A stretch of DNA of 64,000 nt from Lysobacterales bacterium (GTDB taxonomy: Bacteria > Pseudomonadota > Gammaproteobacteria > Xanthomonadales > SZUA-5): NCBI GenBank assembly GCA_022844135.1, contig JALHMG010000002.1, forward strand, positions 1-64,000. Direction: 5' to 3'. A model generated the notes under the pieces. It saw nothing but the letters and a program-made list of their open reading frames with translations. It was not told where the DNA came from and searched no databases. Position numbers and translations under genes: made by a program. Positions 30,584-38,830 of the stretch are shown piece by piece. How positions within the stretch are numbered: the stretch's first letter is position 1; each line of letters begins with the position of its first letter.

Positions 30584-31772
30584 AGTAGCTCGACGCCCAG
30601 TTGACCAGCACCACCAACCGGTTGCGAAAACCGATCAGGAAGAACACGTGTGCGGCGAGCCATAGCCACCAGGCCAGAACGCCGCGCAATTTGAAGCCGG
30701 CGAGATCGGCCACGGCGGCCATGCGGCCGATCGTGGCGAAGCTGCCGTAGTCGCGATAGCGAAACGCCAATCCCGCCTCGCCGCGAATCCGGCGACGAAT
30801 CGTCGCCGCCGCGTGGTTGCCCATTTGCTTGGCGGCCGGTGCAACGCCGGGCACTTGCAATCCGTGGTGAGCGAGGGTCGCCAGATCGCCGATGACAAAA
30901 ATCTCCGGGTGGCCCGGCAGCGACAGGTCGCGCATCACCGGGACGCGCCCAGCGCGATCGGTGTTGTCGGTGAGCTGTCTGCCGAGCGGACTGGCGGCCA
31001 CTCCCGCGGCCCACCATACGGTGCGGCATGCCAGCGTTTCGCCGGCCAGCGTGATCGATTCGGCGTCGATGGCTTGCACTGGCGCGTTCAGGCGCACGGT
31101 GACGCCGAGCTTGCGCAAGGCCTTGAGCGCACTCGCCGAGAGCCCCGGGTCCATCGCCGACAGCACTTTGGGCCCGGCCTCGATCAGCAGTACCTCGGCG
31201 CGAGTGGGATCGATGTTTCGGAATTCGCGTTTGAGCGTGTGCCGCGCGATTTCGGCGAGCGTGCCGGCAAGTTCCACACCGGTCGGTCCGCCGCCGACCA
31301 CCGCGAAGCGCAGCCACGCCTTGGCCGCCGCCGGATCGGTTTCGCGCTCAGCTGCCTCGAAGGCTTTGAGCATCGCCGCGCGCATGCCGAGCGCATCCTC
31401 CAGCGTCTTCAAGCCCGGCGCGTGCGGCGCCCATTCGTCGTGGCCGAAATATGCGTGCGTGGCGCCGCTGGCCACAATCAGATAATCGTATTCGAGCGTG
31501 CCGTTTTTCATCTCCAGGCGTCGCTGCTCCTTATCGATGACCGTCACCTCATCGAGCCGCACGGTGACGTTTTTCTGGCGCCGCAAGATGTGTCGCAAAG
31601 GAGCAGCGATATCGGCTGGCGACAGGCCCGCAGTGGCCACCTGATACAGCAGCGGCTGAAAAAGATGATGATTGGTGCGATCGATCAGTGTGATGCGGAC
31701 ACGCTCGCGCGCCAATGCGCGCGTCGCCCACAATCCGCCGAATCCACCGCCGATGATGACCACGTGTTTCAT
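30546..31772 (-). CDS. ndh: Type II NADH dehydrogenase (NDH-2)
   Basis: A 408-residue FAD-dependent oxidoreductase that passes electrons from NADH to quinone without proton pumping. The N-terminal FAD motif is VIIGGGFGGLWATRAL (residues 4-19). The NADH-binding motif is AVVGGGPTGVELAGTLAE (about 160). QPLLYQVATAGLSP is the quinone-site region typical of NDH-2, and the C-terminal ~40 residues are hydrophobic/aromatic, fitting peripheral membrane attachment. The 3' end overlaps the plus-strand membrane-protein gene by 38 bp in convergent orientation. Confidence 0.9.
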   Translation of the reverse strand: MKHVVIIGGGFGGLWATRALARERVRITLIDRTNHHLFQPLLYQVATAGLSPADIAAPLRHILRRQKNVTVRLDEVTVIDKEQRRLEMKNGTLEYDYLIVASGATHAYFGHDEWAPHAPGLKTLEDALGMRAAMLKAFEAAERETDPAAAKAWLRFAVVGGGPTGVELAGTLAEIARHTLKREFRNIDPTRAEVLLIEAGPKVLSAMDPGLSASALKALRKLGVTVRLNAPVQAIDAESITLAGETLACRTVWWAAGVAASPLGRQLTDNTDRAGRVPVMRDLSLPGHPEIFVIGDLATLAHHGLQVPGVAPAAKQMGNHAAATIRRRIRGEAGLAFRYRDYGSFATIGRMAAVADLAGFKLRGVLAWWLWLAAHVFFLIGFRNRLVVLVNWASSYFTYQRHARIVGR

Positions 31773-31906
31773 ATGCGCGCCGCGCCGTAGAGGGATGTGG
31801 CAACGATAGGCGGTCTTCGCCGAGGCGTGACTCTTCCGCCGATCGGCTTGTCGCCTGCGCGTCAGACGATGTTACAGTTACGTTGTCATTGCGACAGCGG
31901 TCATGT

Positions 31907-32164
31907 ATGCGCACTGTGTATTGGGCTGAGAATGTCATTGATGCGCAACTGGTCAAGGACGCATTGGACGCGGCGGAAATCCCTGCGTTCGTTGTCGGCG
32001 CCGCGCTCACGGGCGCCATGGGCGAGCTGCCGGTGATGGGTTTGATCGAAATCAAGGTGCCCGATAGCGCTGAACCTGCGGCGCGGGTTGTGGTCCAACG
32101 CATCGATGCATGGCTGAAGGATGAGCGCCAGGAGGGATTCGATGGTGAAGTGCTTCCAGCCTAA
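31907..32164 (+). CDS. DUF2007 domain protein
   Basis: An 85-residue protein starting MRTVYWAENVIDAQLVKDAL, typical of DUF2007 (putative signal-transducing, GlnB-like ferredoxin fold). The conserved pattern is a beta strand, a helix covering LVKDALDAAEIPAFV, the glycine-rich GAALTGAMGELP loop and a terminal V-x-V-P strand. The start at 31907 was chosen over an ATG at 31883 since the domain begins there. It overlaps the downstream lipoprotein gene by 23 bp. Molecular role unknown. Confidence 0.78.
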   Translation: MRTVYWAENVIDAQLVKDALDAAEIPAFVVGAALTGAMGELPVMGLIEIKVPDSAEPAARVVVQRIDAWLKDERQEGFDGEVLPA

Positions 32165-32597
32165 ATACTGGCTGCTTACGGGCTTGATCGCGATCGCCGG
32201 CTGCGAGCGCGAGGCTGCACCGCCGCCGCCCCCGCAGCCGAGCATCGAGATGCCCGCCGCGCCAACCGAACAGCCGGCAGCAGCCTCGCCCGTCGAGCCG
32301 CCAGCACCCGCTTCGCCACTACCGCCATCGCCGGACGGCTATGCTGCCGAAATCCCAGACGACCAACGCCGCGAGCTGGAACTGGCTGCGCGCAAGAGCC
32401 AGGCTCAGGAGAAGTTGACCGACGCCACGCAAGCGGCGAACCGTAAGTTCGAGCAAGAGATGAAGAACTGCATGCAGGTGCCGTCCGATCAGGCCGAGGA
32501 CTGCCGCACCGGCGCACAAACCAATCATGAAGCGGCGCTTGCCGCCGCGCGAGCTGATCACGATGCCGCAATTCTCGACGCTGCTGCGGCGTGGTAA
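32142..32597 (+). CDS. Proline-rich lipoprotein, hypothetical
   Basis: A 151-residue lipoprotein: the signal sequence MVKCFQPKYWLLTGLIAIAGC ends in lipobox IAGC. After the modified Cys comes a proline/alanine-rich linker (about residues 25-70) and a C-terminal charged helix (DDQRRELELAARKSQAQEKL) with two cysteines (NCMQ, DCRTG) that may pair. The start has AGGAGG 6-7 bp upstream and lies within the end of the DUF2007 gene. No family was recognised; an envelope role is inferred. Confidence 0.72.
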   Translation: MVKCFQPKYWLLTGLIAIAGCEREAAPPPPPQPSIEMPAAPTEQPAAASPVEPPAPASPLPPSPDGYAAEIPDDQRRELELAARKSQAQEKLTDATQAANRKFEQEMKNCMQVPSDQAEDCRTGAQTNHEAALAAARADHDAAILDAAAAW

Positions 32598-32601
32598 GCC
32601 T

Positions 32602-33441
32602 ATGCCCGATCCCAAACCGATCTTTCCATACGGACATTTCTACTCGCCGATCGTCGATCCAGCGAATCTGAGCGGCAACGATGCCTTGTTTGCGCCACGG
32701 CAAACGCTGGCTGGCATCGATTTTCGGCCCGAACTGCATACCCAGATCCTGCGCGAGTGGTTTCCAAAGTTCTTGCCCGACTACGACTATCCGGACGAGG
32801 GCGACATTCACGAGCCGACCTCGTATTTCCACAACAACGATCAGTTCAGCTGGCTCGACGCGCGCGCGCTGTACGTGATGCTGCGTCAGCTGCAGCCGCG
32901 AAGCATCATCGAAGTCGGATCAGGATTTTCCTCGCTGCTGATCGCCGATGTGGTGCGGCGCTACTTGTCGGATTCGCGTTTCACTTGCATCGAGCCGTAT
33001 CCGCGCGCTTTCCTGCGTCGCGGCATTCCTGGCGTGACCGAGCTGAAAATCGCCAAAGCCGAGCACGTGCCCGCGACAACCTTTGAGCAACTCGTCGCTG
33101 GCGATGTACTGTTCATCGACAGCTCGCACGTTTGCAAAACCGGCAGCGATGTCAACTTCCTGTTTTTCGATGTGCTCCCACGCCTGGCATCCGGCGTCGT
33201 CATCCACGTGCACGATATCTTCCTGCCGCTCGAGTATCCCAGGGCCTGGGTGATCGACGAGAACCGAAGCTGGAACGAGCAGTATCTGCTGCAAGCGTTG
33301 CTGATGTTTTCGACGCGCTTTGAGGTGCTGTTCGGCTGCGCTTATGCGGCCACTTTTCTCGGCCACGATGTCGTCGCAGCACTGAATCGGCCGGACGGCC
33401 ACGGGATGGGTGGCGGCAGTTTTTGGCTGCGCGTTCGCTGA
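32602..33441 (+). CDS. Class I SAM-dependent methyltransferase-like protein
   Basis: A 279-residue protein with a Rossmann-type methyltransferase core: motif I IIEVGSGFSSLLIADVV (about residue 108), acidic strand CIEPYP, and the DVLFIDSSHVCKTGSDVNF segment with a D-x-SH pattern found in Methyltransf_24 proteins. The N-terminal ~90 residues precede the fold and include the aromatic FPYGHFYSP. Substrates of these enzymes are often sugars or cell-surface glycans, but none can be named here. The start at 32602 follows the lipoprotein stop by four bases; an upstream in-frame ATG at 32527 is less likely. Confidence 0.75.
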   Translation: MPDPKPIFPYGHFYSPIVDPANLSGNDALFAPRQTLAGIDFRPELHTQILREWFPKFLPDYDYPDEGDIHEPTSYFHNNDQFSWLDARALYVMLRQLQPRSIIEVGSGFSSLLIADVVRRYLSDSRFTCIEPYPRAFLRRGIPGVTELKIAKAEHVPATTFEQLVAGDVLFIDSSHVCKTGSDVNFLFFDVLPRLASGVVIHVHDIFLPLEYPRAWVIDENRSWNEQYLLQALLMFSTRFEVLFGCAYAATFLGHDVVAALNRPDGHGMGGGSFWLRVR

Positions 33442-33505
33442 ACAATGTCGATCGAAGCAGTCTTGACGACACCAGGAGCGCCACGGATACTCCCGCCTCT
33501 CGCGA

Positions 33506-33582
33506 GCGCCCGTAGCTCAGTTGGATAGAGTACCTGGCTACGAACCAGGTGGTCGGAGGTTCGAATCCTTCCGGGCGCGCCA
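33506..33582 (+). tRNA. tRNA-Arg(ACG)
   Basis: A 77-base cloverleaf: acceptor GCGCCCG/CGGGCGC, D-arm GCTC...GAGT, anticodon loop CTACGAA between CCTGG/CCAGG, T-loop GTTCGAATC and encoded CCA. The ACG anticodon (deaminated to ICG) reads CGN arginine codons. First of six tRNA genes upstream of tig. Confidence 0.96.
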
Positions 33583-33853
33583 TTTGGTAGTGTGGGATTT
33601 CTCCAATAAGCTGATCGACTTTCTGCGCCTTTCGCCCCGAATACGTCGTTGCTCGTCGTCGCCATAGTCTTACTATGACTCCTACTCGCGCCTAGTCTCG
33701 GGTCGAAAAGCATCGGAACTGCGATGACTTATTGGTGAAGCACCACTCCACCGACGCCCGGCTTCGCTCGGGCGTTGTGCGTTGTGGGGTTCGCCAAGGA
33801 TGGCGATGAGTAATGGACGATGAGCGTAAGCGAATCGTCGGATGCGTGGAATT

Positions 33854-33930
33854 CGGGGTATAGCGCAGTCTGGTAGCGCGTCAGCCTTGGGCGCTGAAAG
33901 TCGGGGGTTCGAATCCCTCTGCCCCGACCA
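33854..33930 (+). tRNA. tRNA-Pro(TGG)
   Basis: A 77-base cloverleaf with acceptor CGGGGTA, anticodon stem TCAGC/GCTGA and loop CTTGGGC giving anticodon TGG, T-loop GTTCGAATC and encoded CCA. The 271 bp before it (33583-33853) contain only two small palindromes (CATAGT/ACTATG near 33662 and a CGCCCG/CGGGCG hairpin near 33758) and no gene. Confidence 0.96.
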
Positions 33931-33962
33931 TGCATTAGAATTGGTGCGCGGTGGTTTGCCGC

Positions 33963-34039
33963 GTGCCCGTAGCTCAACCGGATAGAGCACCGGCCTTCTA
34001 AGCCGGGGGTTGCAGGTTCGATTCCTGTCGGGCGCGCCA
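33963..34039 (+). tRNA. tRNA-Arg(TCT)
   Basis: A 77-base cloverleaf: acceptor GTGCCCG/CGGGCGC with one T-G wobble, anticodon stem CCGGC/GCCGG, loop CTTCTAA giving TCT for AGA/AGG codons, T-loop GTTCGATTC, encoded CCA. Confidence 0.96.
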
Positions 34040-34252
34040 TGTTTCAAACGCCTTTTTTGGGCGCGATGATCGATGGCCGGACGTAGGGGTAACTCGGTTG
34101 GTGTCGATCGAGCGGCGGTTCGGTGAACGACGGTAGGTTTTTCAGTCCCTTGAGTGAAGGGACGCCGCGCGCAAAGCGCACGGCAGAGTTGTGGAGAAAC
34201 GCGCTTTGTCGGTAAACGATGTTGCGCGCCGATCGCAACCACAGTTTCGCTG

Positions 34253-34328
34253 GTGGATATAGCTCAGTCGGTAGAGCACTGGATTGTGATTCCAGGTGTC
34301 ACGGGTTCGATCCCCGTTATCCGCCCCA
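34253..34328 (+). tRNA. tRNA-His(GTG)
   Basis: A 76-base cloverleaf: acceptor GTGGATA/TATCCGC, anticodon stem CTGGA/TCCAG, loop TTGTGAT giving GTG, T-loop GTTCGATCC, encoded CCA. A genomic G at 34252 can serve as the His-specific G-1 opposite C73. The preceding ~210 bp hold a GTCCCTT/AAGGGAC hairpin near 34145 and no gene. Confidence 0.96.
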
Positions 34329-34370
34329 AAATTTTGGACGTCGATCAATCGTCGACGTTCGTGCGGTTTT

Positions 34371-34445
34371 GGGCTGTTAGCTCAATGGTAGAGCAGCTGA
34401 CTCTTAATCAGTAGGTTCGGGGTTCGAGTCCCTGACAGCCCACCA
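34371..34445 (+). tRNA. tRNA-Lys(CTT)
   Basis: A 75-base cloverleaf: acceptor GGGCTGT/ACAGCCC, anticodon stem GCTGA/TCAGT, loop CTCTTAA giving CTT for AAG, T-loop GTTCGAGTC, encoded CCA. Confidence 0.95.
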
Positions 34446-34515
34446 AATCGGTTGTTGGTCGTCGTAAGGTTGCTGGCGCAAGCCGCAGCCAAGAGCCCGC
34501 CGCCGTTCAACGCCC

Positions 34516-34600
34516 GCGAGAGTGGCGAAACTGGTAGACGCGCTGGACTTAGAATCCAGTGGGGCAACCCGTGAGAGTTCGAGTCTCTCCTTTCGCACCA
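34516..34600 (+). tRNA. tRNA-Leu(TAG)
   Basis: An 85-base class II tRNA: acceptor GCGAGAG/CTTTCGC, anticodon stem CTGGA/TCCAG, loop CTTAGAA giving TAG, a long variable arm (GGGGCAACCC region), T-loop GTTCGAGTC and encoded CCA. It lies 53 bp before tig. Confidence 0.95.
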
Positions 34601-34653
34601 TATCGTTCGCGCCCCGTAGGGCGCCGAACTCGTTCCAGCTTCGGAGGCAGTAC

Positions 34654-35967
34654 ATGCAGGTTTCAGTTGAAAAGATCGACGACTTCGGCCGCCGCTTGAA
34701 AGTAGTGCTGCCGCGCGAGCGTTACACCGACGGTATCCATGCGCGCATCCGCGAATTGTCGAAGACCGTGCGCCTGCAGGGCTTCCGCCAGGGCAAGGTC
34801 CCGCCGATGATCATCGAGCAGCGTTTCGGTCAGCAGCTGCGCGATGAAGTGATGCAGGAACTGGTGCGCGAGAGTTTGTCTCAGGCTTTCACCCAGGAAA
34901 AGCTGCGCCCCGCACTGTCGCCGCGCATTTCGCCTCCGAGCAACGAGGGTGAGTTCAGTTACGAAGCGACCTTCGAAGTGTTGCCGGAATTCGACGCGAT
35001 CGACGTGTCCGATTTGGTCGTCGAACGTGAGGTCGCCGATGTCGCCGAGGCGGACATCGATCGCATGATCGACACCCTGCGTCGTCAGCGCCTGACATTC
35101 AAGCCTGCCGAACGCGCTGCCCAGGCCGGCGACTACGTTGCGTTCGAGTTCGTCATCGAAGGCGATGACGTGCGCATTCCGGCCGACGGCAAGGAACGCG
35201 GATTGACCGCGATTGGTCAAAAGGCCGTGCTCCCGGAAATCGAAGACGCGCTGGTCGGCCTGTCGGCAGGCGAGTCTAAAACCGTGAGCGCCACCTTCCC
35301 GGAGAGCTACCGCGATGAGCGCCTTGCGAACAAGACCGCGTCGATCACGGTCACTGTGACCCGGGTCAACGAGGGCGTGATGCCCGAGGTCGACGACGCT
35401 TTCGCTGCCAGCTTCAACGTGGGCGGTGGTGTCGAGGCTTTCCGTCGCGAAGTTCGTGGCAATCTGGAGCGCGAGCTGAAACAGACCTTATCGATGCGCC
35501 TGCGCACCGCAGTGGTCGAGAAGCTGCTGGCGAAGTTTGAAAGCACCAAGGTGCCGGAGTCGCTGGTAACCGAAGAGGCGCATGCGATCCAACGCCAGGC
35601 GATTGCCGAGAACACCGAACGCGCGCGCCGGCTGAATCAGCCGGTTCCACCAGAGCCGGCGGTCGAAAGCCTGCGAGAGATTGCACGCAAGCGCGTTCGC
35701 GCCGGTTTGCTGCTCAACGAAATTGCCGCACAGCAGGGCCTGCGTCTCGACGAAAACCGCGTGCGCGCAGCGCTCGCCGCAATCGCGTCGACCTATGAAG
35801 ATCCGAACGAGGTCGTGCAGATGTATCAGCAGGATCAGCGCCTGATGCAGAGCCTGCGATCGCGCGTGATGGACGAGCAAGTTGCCGAATGGATCGCCGA
35901 TCACGCGCAAACCACGCGCATCGAGCGCTCGTTCCAAGAGTTGCTTCAGCCCGGCGCTGCTGGCTGA
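34654..35967 (+). CDS. tig: Trigger factor (ribosome-associated chaperone and peptidyl-prolyl isomerase)
   Basis: A 437-residue trigger factor that binds the ribosome exit tunnel and folds nascent chains. The N-terminal ribosome-binding domain holds GFRQGKVPP (the GFRxGKxP signature, about residue 43). The central FKBP-like domain contains AGDYVAFEFVIEGD and AGESKTVSATFPESY. The C-terminal helical domain extends to the end. Start ATG at 34654 with GGAGGC upstream; the frame continues into tRNA-Leu but coding begins here. clpP-clpX-lon, its usual partners, are not downstream. Confidence 0.95.
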   Translation: MQVSVEKIDDFGRRLKVVLPRERYTDGIHARIRELSKTVRLQGFRQGKVPPMIIEQRFGQQLRDEVMQELVRESLSQAFTQEKLRPALSPRISPPSNEGEFSYEATFEVLPEFDAIDVSDLVVEREVADVAEADIDRMIDTLRRQRLTFKPAERAAQAGDYVAFEFVIEGDDVRIPADGKERGLTAIGQKAVLPEIEDALVGLSAGESKTVSATFPESYRDERLANKTASITVTVTRVNEGVMPEVDDAFAASFNVGGGVEAFRREVRGNLERELKQTLSMRLRTAVVEKLLAKFESTKVPESLVTEEAHAIQRQAIAENTERARRLNQPVPPEPAVESLREIARKRVRAGLLLNEIAAQQGLRLDENRVRAALAAIASTYEDPNEVVQMYQQDQRLMQSLRSRVMDEQVAEWIADHAQTTRIERSFQELLQPGAAG

Positions 35968-35981
35968 CCTCGCTGCCTCGG

Positions 35982-36006
35982 CGCGCCTTCGCTGAGGGCG
36001 CGTCTT
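35982..36006 (+). terminator. Weak possible terminator after tig
   Basis: CGCGCC/GGCGCG (35982-35987/35997-36002) closes a nine-base loop and is followed by TCTT. The stem is short and the T-run poor, so the call is tentative. It lies 15 bp past the tig stop. Confidence 0.3.
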
Positions 36007-36078
36007 GCAGGCTTCTAGTGCGACATGATTGTCTGGGCGCAGCGAGCTTCAGCGCTTAGCCATCCACAGCGCATCGTT

Positions 36079-36414
36079 TCAGACCGAGTCGCGCACGAAT
36101 GCCAGATAAGCCGCCGAGCCATCGACCGGCATCGTCAGCACCTCGGGTACGTCATAAGGGTGCAGCGCCACGAGGCGAGCCTGCACTTCGTGCAGGCGAT
36201 CGGCACACGTCTTGATCAGCAAAATCGTCTCAGCCGCAGTTTCAATAGCGCCTTGCCAGCGATACGTCGATTGCACGCCATCGATGCGTTGCACGCACGC
36301 AGCAAAGCGCTCTTCTACCAGCGCGCGGGCAATTCGGTCGGCAACCTCGCAGGGACACGTTGTCAGCATCTGGACGACTTGCCGCTCGCGATCAGGCACT
36401 TGCTCTTCAGTCAT
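36079..36414 (-). CDS. cutA: CutA divalent-cation tolerance protein
   Basis: A 111-residue trimeric PII-like protein of the CutA1 family. Conserved family segments are TTCPCEVADRIARALVEERFAACV, the YRWQGAIE strand and LIKT, ending PYDVPEVLTMPVDG...YLAFV. The role is debated: copper or divalent-cation tolerance was described in E. coli. Its ATG overlaps the stop of the upstream amidohydrolase gene as ATGA, so they are co-translated. Confidence 0.92.
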   Translation of the reverse strand: MTEEQVPDRERQVVQMLTTCPCEVADRIARALVEERFAACVQRIDGVQSTYRWQGAIETAAETILLIKTCADRLHEVQARLVALHPYDVPEVLTMPVDGSAAYLAFVRDSV

Positions 36415-37664
36415 GGATACGCCTTGCCTGCCTGATACACAGCAAGCGGCCTCTCGGTGGCTGTGATGTCGCGTTGCACGGCGTTGTCCAGAACGACGAT
36501 ATCGGCAATGAAGCCGACCTTGATTTGCCCCAGTTCCGCGCCCATGCCAAGCACCTGCGCGGCGTTGAACGTGGCGCTCTGCAAGGCCTCATAGCCGCTC
36601 ATGCCGGCATCCACCATGAGCTTGAATTCTTTTGCATTCATGCCATGCGGCGAGACGCCTGTGTCGGTACCGAAAGCGATCCTCACTCCTGCGGCGTGGG
36701 CTTTCCTGAAGGTGCCCTGCATCACCGGGCCGATGGTCTTGGCCTTGATGGCAACCATCGGTGGATAGTAACCAGGCTCCTCAGCTTTGCTGGCGACCCA
36801 CCAGCCTGCCATCAAGGTGGGTACGTACCAGGTGCCGTGTTGTTTCATCAACGGAAACAGCTCCTCATCCATGAAGCTGCCATGCTCGATCGTCGTGACG
36901 CCGGCTTGGATAGCGCGGCGCATTCCCTCTTTTCCGTGCGCATGCGCGGCTACGGCCATGCCGTAATCCTTGGCGGCGAGGACGATGGCGTTGGCTTCTT
37001 CCTGGGTGAACTGCGGATTCAAGCCGTTCTTGGCATAGCTGAGCACGCCGCCAGTGGCGGTGATCTTGATCAGATCGGCGCCCTGCTTATAGCGGTAACG
37101 CACCGCAGCAGCGGCGTCTTCGGGTCCGTTGATCACGCCATCGGCCGGCCCCGGCGTGCCCTGCAGATCGAGCCTGCGGCCGTTGGTCGGGTCCGCGTGG
37201 CCACCGGTGGTGGCAATCGACTTGCCAGAGGTGATGATGCGCGGACCAACGGCGATGCCCTGTTCGATGGCGCGCTTGAGGGCGATCGATGCGCCATCGG
37301 TGTCGCCCAAATCGCGGATTGTGGTGAACCCGGCTGCGAGCGTTTTGCGTGCGTTCGCAGCCGCACGTAACGCGTAGTCGCCCGGATTCATGCGGAAACC
37401 TTCGCTGTACGAATTTGGTCCCGACGCCTCGTTACTGATATGCGTGTGCAAATCGATGAAGCCTGGCACGCAGGCTGCCTTGCTGTGATCGATGCCATCG
37501 CGCGCCGCGCCGGGCGTCACTGCGGTGATCTTGCCGTTCTCCACCTCGATACGGTGCGCGCCCAGCCAGCGCGCGTTTTCGGCGTCGAATACAGATCCGC
37601 AATTGAGCGTGAGCGCCGATGCGGCAGTTGGCAGCATCGCGAAAACCAGAGCAAGTCGGCGCAT
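36411..37664 (-). CDS. Secreted amidohydrolase (imidazolonepropionase/prolidase-like)
   Basis: A 417-residue metal-dependent amidohydrolase with a signal peptide (MRRLALVFAMLPTAASALTLNC). Metal ligands of the TIM-barrel are visible: HTH in GFIDLHTHIS (about residue 73), later His in AAHAHGKEG and TIEHGSF, and the catalytic Asp in AFGTDTG. The C-terminal beta segment GKIKVG-like QIKVGFIADIVVLD is typical. Relatives include Xaa-Pro dipeptidases and imidazolonepropionases; being exported, it probably acts on small peptides or amides in the periplasm. It overlaps cutA by four bases. Confidence 0.85.
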   Translation of the reverse strand: MRRLALVFAMLPTAASALTLNCGSVFDAENARWLGAHRIEVENGKITAVTPGAARDGIDHSKAACVPGFIDLHTHISNEASGPNSYSEGFRMNPGDYALRAAANARKTLAAGFTTIRDLGDTDGASIALKRAIEQGIAVGPRIITSGKSIATTGGHADPTNGRRLDLQGTPGPADGVINGPEDAAAAVRYRYKQGADLIKITATGGVLSYAKNGLNPQFTQEEANAIVLAAKDYGMAVAAHAHGKEGMRRAIQAGVTTIEHGSFMDEELFPLMKQHGTWYVPTLMAGWWVASKAEEPGYYPPMVAIKAKTIGPVMQGTFRKAHAAGVRIAFGTDTGVSPHGMNAKEFKLMVDAGMSGYEALQSATFNAAQVLGMGAELGQIKVGFIADIVVLDNAVQRDITATERPLAVYQAGKAYP

Positions 37665-37752
37665 GGCGGACCTCGAAGCGGCGGAAGCGCGACGATAGCG
37701 CGACGCGCGCGCTCCGATTGCAACGGAATTGCGAATCTCTACGATGCGCCGC

Positions 37753-38538
37753 TCAGGACTCGAAAAAGATATCTCTGTAGGCGACGTAAATGCTGATCAA
37801 GAACATCGGACCGAGCACCAGCCACCCCAGCATCATCGGGATGGTCGCGACGATCGCCAGCAGCAGCATCACGATGCCGAACAGCAAGAACGGCACGATG
37901 TTGCGCAGGCACGCCTCGAAGCTTTTACGTACCGCCTCAACGATCGGCATCGAATGCAGTGCGATCAGGGTGGAGGCAAACCACGACGCCATGCTGAGTG
38001 GGACAATCAACGCCATCGTGATCAACACTGCGAGCATGAGTCGCAGGGCGATATCCGTTGCCATGTTCGGATCGACTTCGCCGCCGAACATCGCCTTGAG
38101 GAATGAAAATCCCAGCACCGGCACAAAAACCGCGATCATGATCAGCATCGTCGCTGCAAAGGTCACCAGACCGAGCAGCGCCAGGCCCGGCAAACGTTGG
38201 AACAGCAGATCGAGCGATGTTTGTTCATTGGCCCGTCCGGTCAACCGCTGCGACTCCAGCATCAGCGCCGCGAACCCGCCGTAGATCGGATAAACGATAC
38301 TTCCGAGCAGCGGACCCAGGATGGGCACGAATTGCACCGCGAAACTGATGACCATAAAGATGATCATCAGCAGAATCCATAATCCCGGTGCGCGCTTGAA
38401 AAGCTCGAAGGATTTGGCGATCCAGGTCGTACCATGATCGGCAGGCAATGCACGCGGCGCATCGAGAATCGTACCAGCGCCGATGGCAACCGGGTCGGCG
38501 ACGCTGGTCTGCGGTGCAGCGTAAGGATTCTCGTTCAT
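37753..38538 (-). CDS. BPSS1780-like multi-pass membrane protein
   Basis: A 261-residue protein opening MNENPYAAPQTSV, a polar N-terminus common in this family, then SFELFKRAPGLWILLMIIF and about six membrane helices. The IYGGFAALMLESQRLTG segment fits the BPSS1780 family of uncharacterised inner-membrane proteins. The start at 38538 is chosen because the upstream frame is unsupported. Function unknown. Copy C of the five-hairpin repeat lies 122 bp upstream. Confidence 0.72.
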   Translation of the reverse strand: MNENPYAAPQTSVADPVAIGAGTILDAPRALPADHGTTWIAKSFELFKRAPGLWILLMIIFMVISFAVQFVPILGPLLGSIVYPIYGGFAALMLESQRLTGRANEQTSLDLLFQRLPGLALLGLVTFAATMLIMIAVFVPVLGFSFLKAMFGGEVDPNMATDIALRLMLAVLITMALIVPLSMASWFASTLIALHSMPIVEAVRKSFEACLRNIVPFLLFGIVMLLLAIVATIPMMLGWLVLGPMFLISIYVAYRDIFFES

Positions 38539-38660
38539 GGCGGGCGCTCGGTGGTGGGCCGTCGAACAATAGCAGCGAGTGAACCACCGGAGGTCCCACG
38601 GCCTGGGGATGGCCCCCATGGCCTTGGTGGCGACGGCAAACCGACGCCACCTGGCACGGT

Positions 38661-38804
38661 CTTGAGAAACGCACATACTGTGCGTGTCTCAAGTCGCGAG
38701 TCCGGCGCACGCCCGGTCTCGCTCTCCATGGATCAAGCGCTGTGCTTGATCCATGCGCGAACCATCGCTGGTTCGCGCCAGCAGGCTGTTTCGCCACAGC
38801 CTGC
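38661..38804 (-). repeat. Five-hairpin intergenic repeat element, copy C (minus orientation)
   Basis: On the plus strand the modules appear in order H5-H4-H3-H2-H1: H5 38661-38675/38679-38693 (14 of 15 paired), H4 GCGAGTCCGG facing CCGGTCTCGC (one mismatch), H3 CATGGATCAAGC/GCTTGATCCATG (12 bp perfect), H2 GCGCGAACCA/TGGTTCGCGC (perfect), H1 GCAGGCTGT/ACAGCCTGC (perfect, 38781-38804). The element therefore points along the minus strand, and its H1 starts 26 bp after the stop of the secreted hydrolase gene. Confidence 0.85.
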
Positions 38805-38830
38805 CAGGCGCATTCCTGTTTGGCGTGAGG

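Noticed and set aside
33740-33800. GC hairpin between tRNA-Arg and tRNA-Pro as a tRNA or sRNA
   Set aside because: A six-bp CGCCCG/CGGGCG stem without cloverleaf or T-run; too weak to call.
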